Origin: Hylemonella gracilis
GTDB taxonomy: Bacteria; Pseudomonadota; Gammaproteobacteria; Burkholderiales; Burkholderiaceae_C
Length of the DNA: 32,186 nucleotides
Direction of reading: 5' to 3'
Assembly (NCBI GenBank): GCA_945862195.1
Contig: CAMAXR010000008.1
Coordinates: 1-32,186 of the forward strand
Position 1 is the first letter of the stretch. Each line of letters begins with the position of its first letter. The position numbers and the translations under genes were made by a program. This document shows, one piece after another, positions 28,828 through 32,186 of this stretch. The notes under the pieces were generated by a model. That model made no database searches, had not been told where the DNA came from, and saw only the letters and a list, made by a program, of their open reading frames with translations.

Positions 28828-29853
28828 ATGAAACCATCCATAGGCTCACCACGCTTTTTTACTTCTGCCACCAAGCGGCTGCTACAGGCCAGCTTGGTGG
28901 CCCTAACCGCCACCGCGGGCTTGATGGCGGGATCTTCGAGTGCCCAAACCTATCCCACCAAACCCATCAATCTGGTGGTGCCTTTTGCCGCCGGAGGGCC
29001 AACCGATGTGGTTGCCCGCACCTTGGCAGCCTCTATGACCAAGGTGCTCGGTCAAAGCGTTGTGGTGGAAAACAAACTGGGCGCTGGCGGCACCATTGCT
29101 GCGTCTTATGTTGCAAAGTCTCAGCCAGACGGTTACACCTTTTTCATTCACCACAATGGAATGGCCACCTCACCCGCGCTTTACCGCAAGCTCAGCTTTA
29201 ACCCCCTCACAGACTTTGAATATGTAGGTCAAGCCGTCGACGTTCCCATGACGCTGATTGCGCGCAAAGACATGCCTGCAAACAACATGGCGGAGCTCAT
29301 CACTTATGTAAAGGCCAACTCCACCAAAATCAACTTGGCCAATGCCGGTCTGGGTGCGGTGTCTCATCTCTGCGGCATGCTGTTGCAACAAGCTTTGGGT
29401 GTGGATCTGACCACAGTCCCTTTCTCTGGCACTGCACCCGCCATGAATGCGCTTTTAGGCGGCCAAGTCGACTTACTTTGCGACCAGACCACCAACACTG
29501 TGCCTCAAATCAAAGCAGGCACCGTCAAATCTTATGGCGTCACCACCAAGCAGCGTATCAAAGCCCTGCCTGACCAGCCCACCCTTAGTGAAGGCGGCCT
29601 CAAAGACTTTGAAGTCGTAGTCTGGCATGGTGTGTATGCACCTAAAGGTACCCCACCAGCCGTCATTGAGAAGTTTGGCGCTGCCTTGCGCGCTGGCATG
29701 AAAGACCCTAACTTTGCAAGCCGCATGGCAGACCTCGGTGCTGAAATGACCCCTGACTCCAAGCAGACCCCCGAAGGCTTGCGTGTTTGGCTGAACTCCG
29801 AAGTCAACAAGTGGGGCCCCATCATCCGCAAAGCGGGTGTTTACGCTGATTGA
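28828..29853 (+). CDS. Bug/TctC-family substrate-binding protein
   Basis: Signal peptide; YPTKPINLVVPFAAGGPTDVVARTLAASM, VENKLGAGGTIAASYVAKSQPDGYTFF; divergent from the LysR gene. Confidence 0.93.
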   Translation: MKPSIGSPRFFTSATKRLLQASLVALTATAGLMAGSSSAQTYPTKPINLVVPFAAGGPTDVVARTLAASMTKVLGQSVVVENKLGAGGTIAASYVAKSQPDGYTFFIHHNGMATSPALYRKLSFNPLTDFEYVGQAVDVPMTLIARKDMPANNMAELITYVKANSTKINLANAGLGAVSHLCGMLLQQALGVDLTTVPFSGTAPAMNALLGGQVDLLCDQTTNTVPQIKAGTVKSYGVTTKQRIKALPDQPTLSEGGLKDFEVVVWHGVYAPKGTPPAVIEKFGAALRAGMKDPNFASRMADLGAEMTPDSKQTPEGLRVWLNSEVNKWGPIIRKAGVYAD

Positions 29854-29865
29854 TGGACTCAACAA

Positions 29866-29894
29866 GGCTTGGGTATGGATTTCCGTGCCCAGCC
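29866..29894 (+). terminator. Candidate transcription terminator hairpin after the Bug gene
   Basis: GGCT-t-GGGTATGG-ATTT-CCGTGCCC-AGCC, about 12 bp with one bulge and two GT wobbles, starting 13 bp after the stop; following sequence only moderately T-rich. Confidence 0.5.
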
Positions 29895-29896
29895 CC

Positions 29897-29927
29897 TCTC
29901 ATTATTTACAAAAAGTAAATAATGAGA
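29897..29927. promoter_or_regulatory. Perfect 13-bp inverted repeat upstream of glcB (operator or second terminator)
   Basis: TCTCATTATTTAC-AAAAA-GTAAATAATGAGA. Confidence 0.6.
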
Positions 29928-29994
29928 TGCTTTAAAAGGCGTTAATGCCTTTCTAAGTATCAAATACAGTTGTGGCATCTCCTAAGGATCTGCC

Positions 29995-32186
29995 ATGACC
30001 AACTCAATTAGCACACCCATAACCACTTGCCAGCGGCTGCAAGTGGCCACCCACCTCTACCGATTCATTGAAGACCAAGTGCTTCCAGGCCTTGGCATTT
30101 CCAGTACGGCCTTTTGGAAGGGGTTTGACGCCCTGGCCCACGACTTAGCCCCAGAAAACGACGCCTTGTTGGCAGAGCGTGACCGCCTGCAAACCGAGCT
30201 GGACGCTTGGCACCAAGCGCACCCAGGCCCTATTCAAAACATGTCGGTCTACCGTGCGTTTTTAGAGCGCATTGGCTACTTGGTGCCCGTGCCAGCTGAA
30301 GTGACGAGCGACACCGCCAATGTGGACGCCGAACTGGCCGTGCAAGCGGGCCCCCAATTGGTGGTGCCCATTTTGAATGCGCGTTACGCCCTTAATGCGG
30401 CCAACGCCCGCTGGGGTTCGCTTTACGACGCGCTTTACGGCACCGATGCACTGCCCGAAACCGCGGGCGCCACCAAAGTGACGGCTGACGGCAAAGGCTA
30501 CAACCCCGCGCGCGGCGCCAAGGTGATTGAATACGCCCGCCATGTGCTGGACCGGGTAGCGCCTTTGGCTCAAGGCTCGCACCTGCACTCTACGGCCTAC
30601 CGTGTGGAGGGCGGGCAACTGGTGGTGGCATTGGCCAAAGGGGGCACGCGCAAATTGCAACAGACGCACCAGTTTGTGGGTTACCAAGGTAGCGCGGCAG
30701 CACCGACTGCCATTTTGTTGCGCCACAACGGCATCCATATCGAAATTCAAATCAACCGCAGCACGCCCATTGGGGCAAGCGACGCCGCTGGCGTGAGCGA
30801 CTTGCTGATTGAGGCGGCTTTGTCCACGATTTTGGACCTTGAAGACTCTGTGGCCGTGGTGGACGCTGAAGACAAAGTATTGGCCTACAGCAACTGGCTG
30901 GGCATCTTAAAAGGTACCCTGACTGAAGTGGTTCAAAAGGGCGCCCAATCGTTTACCCGCCGCCTGAATGCCGACCGCATTTACCGCGGGGCCACCGGAG
31001 AAGAAGTCAAGTTGCATGGCCGCTCCTTGCTGTTTTTGCGCAATGTGGGCCACTTGATGACCAACCCTGCTATCTTGTATGGCAACGGCAAGGAAATTCA
31101 CGAAGGCATCATGGACGCGGTGATCACCACCACCATTGCCTTGTACGACCTCCAGGGCAAAACCGAAGGGGGCATACGCAACTCGCGCACAGGCTCTATC
31201 TATATCGTGAAACCCAAAATGCACGGTCCTGCAGAAGTGGCTTTTGCAAGCAAGCTTTTTGCACGGGTCGAGGCCATGCTGGGCCTGCCGGAAAACACCG
31301 TCAAGCTGGGCATCATGGACGAAGAGCGCCGTACCAGCGTCAACCTTAAGGCTTGTATAGCTGCGGCCAAGAGCCGTGTGGCGTTTATCAATACCGGTTT
31401 TTTAGACCGCACCGGCGACGAAATGCACACCGCCATGCACGCTGGCCCCATGATCCGCAAAGCCGCTATGAAAGGCACTGCCTGGATTGACGCGTACGAA
31501 CACAACAACGTGCTCGTGGGTCTGGCGTGCGGGCTCAAAGGCCGCGCCCAAATTGGCAAAGGCATGTGGGCTATGCCTGACCTGATGGGCGCCATGCTGC
31601 AACAAAAAATCAACCACCCCTTGGCAGGCGCCAACACCGCTTGGGTGCCGTCGCCCACCGCCGCCACCTTGCACGCCTTGCATTACCACCAAGTGGATGT
31701 GAGCGCGATTCAGGATGAACTGGAACTTAGTGTGAAAGCCAAGTCTTTCAAGGCGCGGCAAGAGCAACTGCTCAAGGGCCTGCTAACTATTCCTGTGGCC
31801 ACTCGCCCCAACTGGAGTGCCACCGACATTCAGCAAGAGCTGGACAACAACGTGCAAGGCATTTTGGGCTATGTGGTGCGCTGGATCGATCAGGGCGTGG
31901 GCTGCTCCAAGGTGCCCGACATTCACAACGTGGGCCTGATGGAAGATCGCGCCACCCTTCGAATTTCCAGCCAGCATATTGCCAACTGGTTGCTCCACGG
32001 CATCACCACTGAATCCCAAGTGCGCGCCACGTTTGAGCGCATGGCAGCCGTGGTGGACCAACAAAACGCGGGCGACCCGCTTTACCAACCCATGGCCGGT
32101 CACTTTGACACCTCCATGGCCTACCAAGCCGCCACCGACCTAGTGTTTAAAGGCTTAACCCAACCCAGCGGTTACACCGAGCCGCT
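29995..32186 (+). CDS. glcB: Malate synthase G, 3' end truncated by the window edge
   Basis: Own translation from 29995: [56 protein letters not shown]...[29 protein letters not shown]...[17 protein letters not shown]...; GlcB-like throughout the parts read. Confidence 0.95.
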   Translation, partial: MTNSISTPITTCQRLQVATHLYRFIEDQVLPGLGISSTAFWKGFDALAHDLAPENDALLAERDRLQTELDAWHQAHPGPIQNMSVYRAFLERIGYLVPVPAEVTSDTANVDAELAVQAGPQLVVPILNARYALNAANARWGSLYDALYGTDALPETAGATKVTADGKGYNPARGAKVIEYARHVLDRVAPLAQGSHLHSTAYRVEGGQLVVALAKGGTRKLQQTHQFVGYQGSAAAPTAILLRHNGIHIEIQINRSTPIGASDAAGVSDLLIEAALSTILDLEDSVAVVDAEDKVLAYSNWLGILKGTLTEVVQKGAQSFTRRLNADRIYRGATGEEVKLHGRSLLFLRNVGHLMTNPAILYGNGKEIHEGIMDAVITTTIALYDLQGKTEGGIRNSRTGSIYIVKPKMHGPAEVAFASKLFARVEAMLGLPENTVKLGIMDEERRTSVNLKACIAAAKSRVAFINTGFLDRTGDEMHTAMHAGPMIRKAAMKGTAWIDAYEHNNVLVGLACGLKGRAQIGKGMWAMPDLMGAMLQQKINHPLAGANTAWVPSPTAATLHALHYHQVDVSAIQDELELSVKAKSFKARQEQLLKGLLTIPVATRPNWSATDIQQELDNNVQGILGYVVRWIDQGVGCSKVPDIHNVGLMEDRATLRISSQHIANWLLHGITTESQVRATFERMAAVVDQQNAGDPLYQPMAGHFDTSMAYQAATDLVFKGLTQPSGYTEP

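Overview
This 32 kb window looks like a betaproteobacterial chromosome, probably Burkholderiales/Comamonadaceae. That is an inference from gene content and codon style. It is densely coding and contains: (i) a copper-linked periplasmic block at 124-5063, with a TonB receptor / BNR propeller / thioredoxin-SCO-like operon, a DUF2946-like protein and a divergent PCuAC chaperone; (ii) an FAH-family hydrolase with two Bug/TctC receptors and an apparently leaderless ModA-like binding protein; (iii) housekeeping and accessory genes: PhaM-like, FIST, LplT-like MFS, HD-GYP response regulator, yefM/yoeB, tgt, queA; (iv) a three-gene Rieske dioxygenase set lying between tgt and queA; (v) a catabolic region at about 18.4-29.9 kb with two crotonases, a two-subunit molybdenum hydroxylase, a 6-oxocamphor-hydrolase-like crotonase, a TfdA-like Fe(II)/2-oxoglutarate dioxygenase, a LysR regulator and five more Bug receptors; (vi) glcB running off the right edge. 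The best candidate for an undescribed system is the Mo-hydroxylase + beta-diketone-hydrolase-like crotonase + Bug module, plus the neighbouring TfdA-like gene. It may be an uptake and ring-cleavage pathway for an unknown cyclic acid or ketone. No rRNA, tRNA, CRISPR array or transposase was recognised. All family calls come from motifs and memory of homologs; no searches were run.
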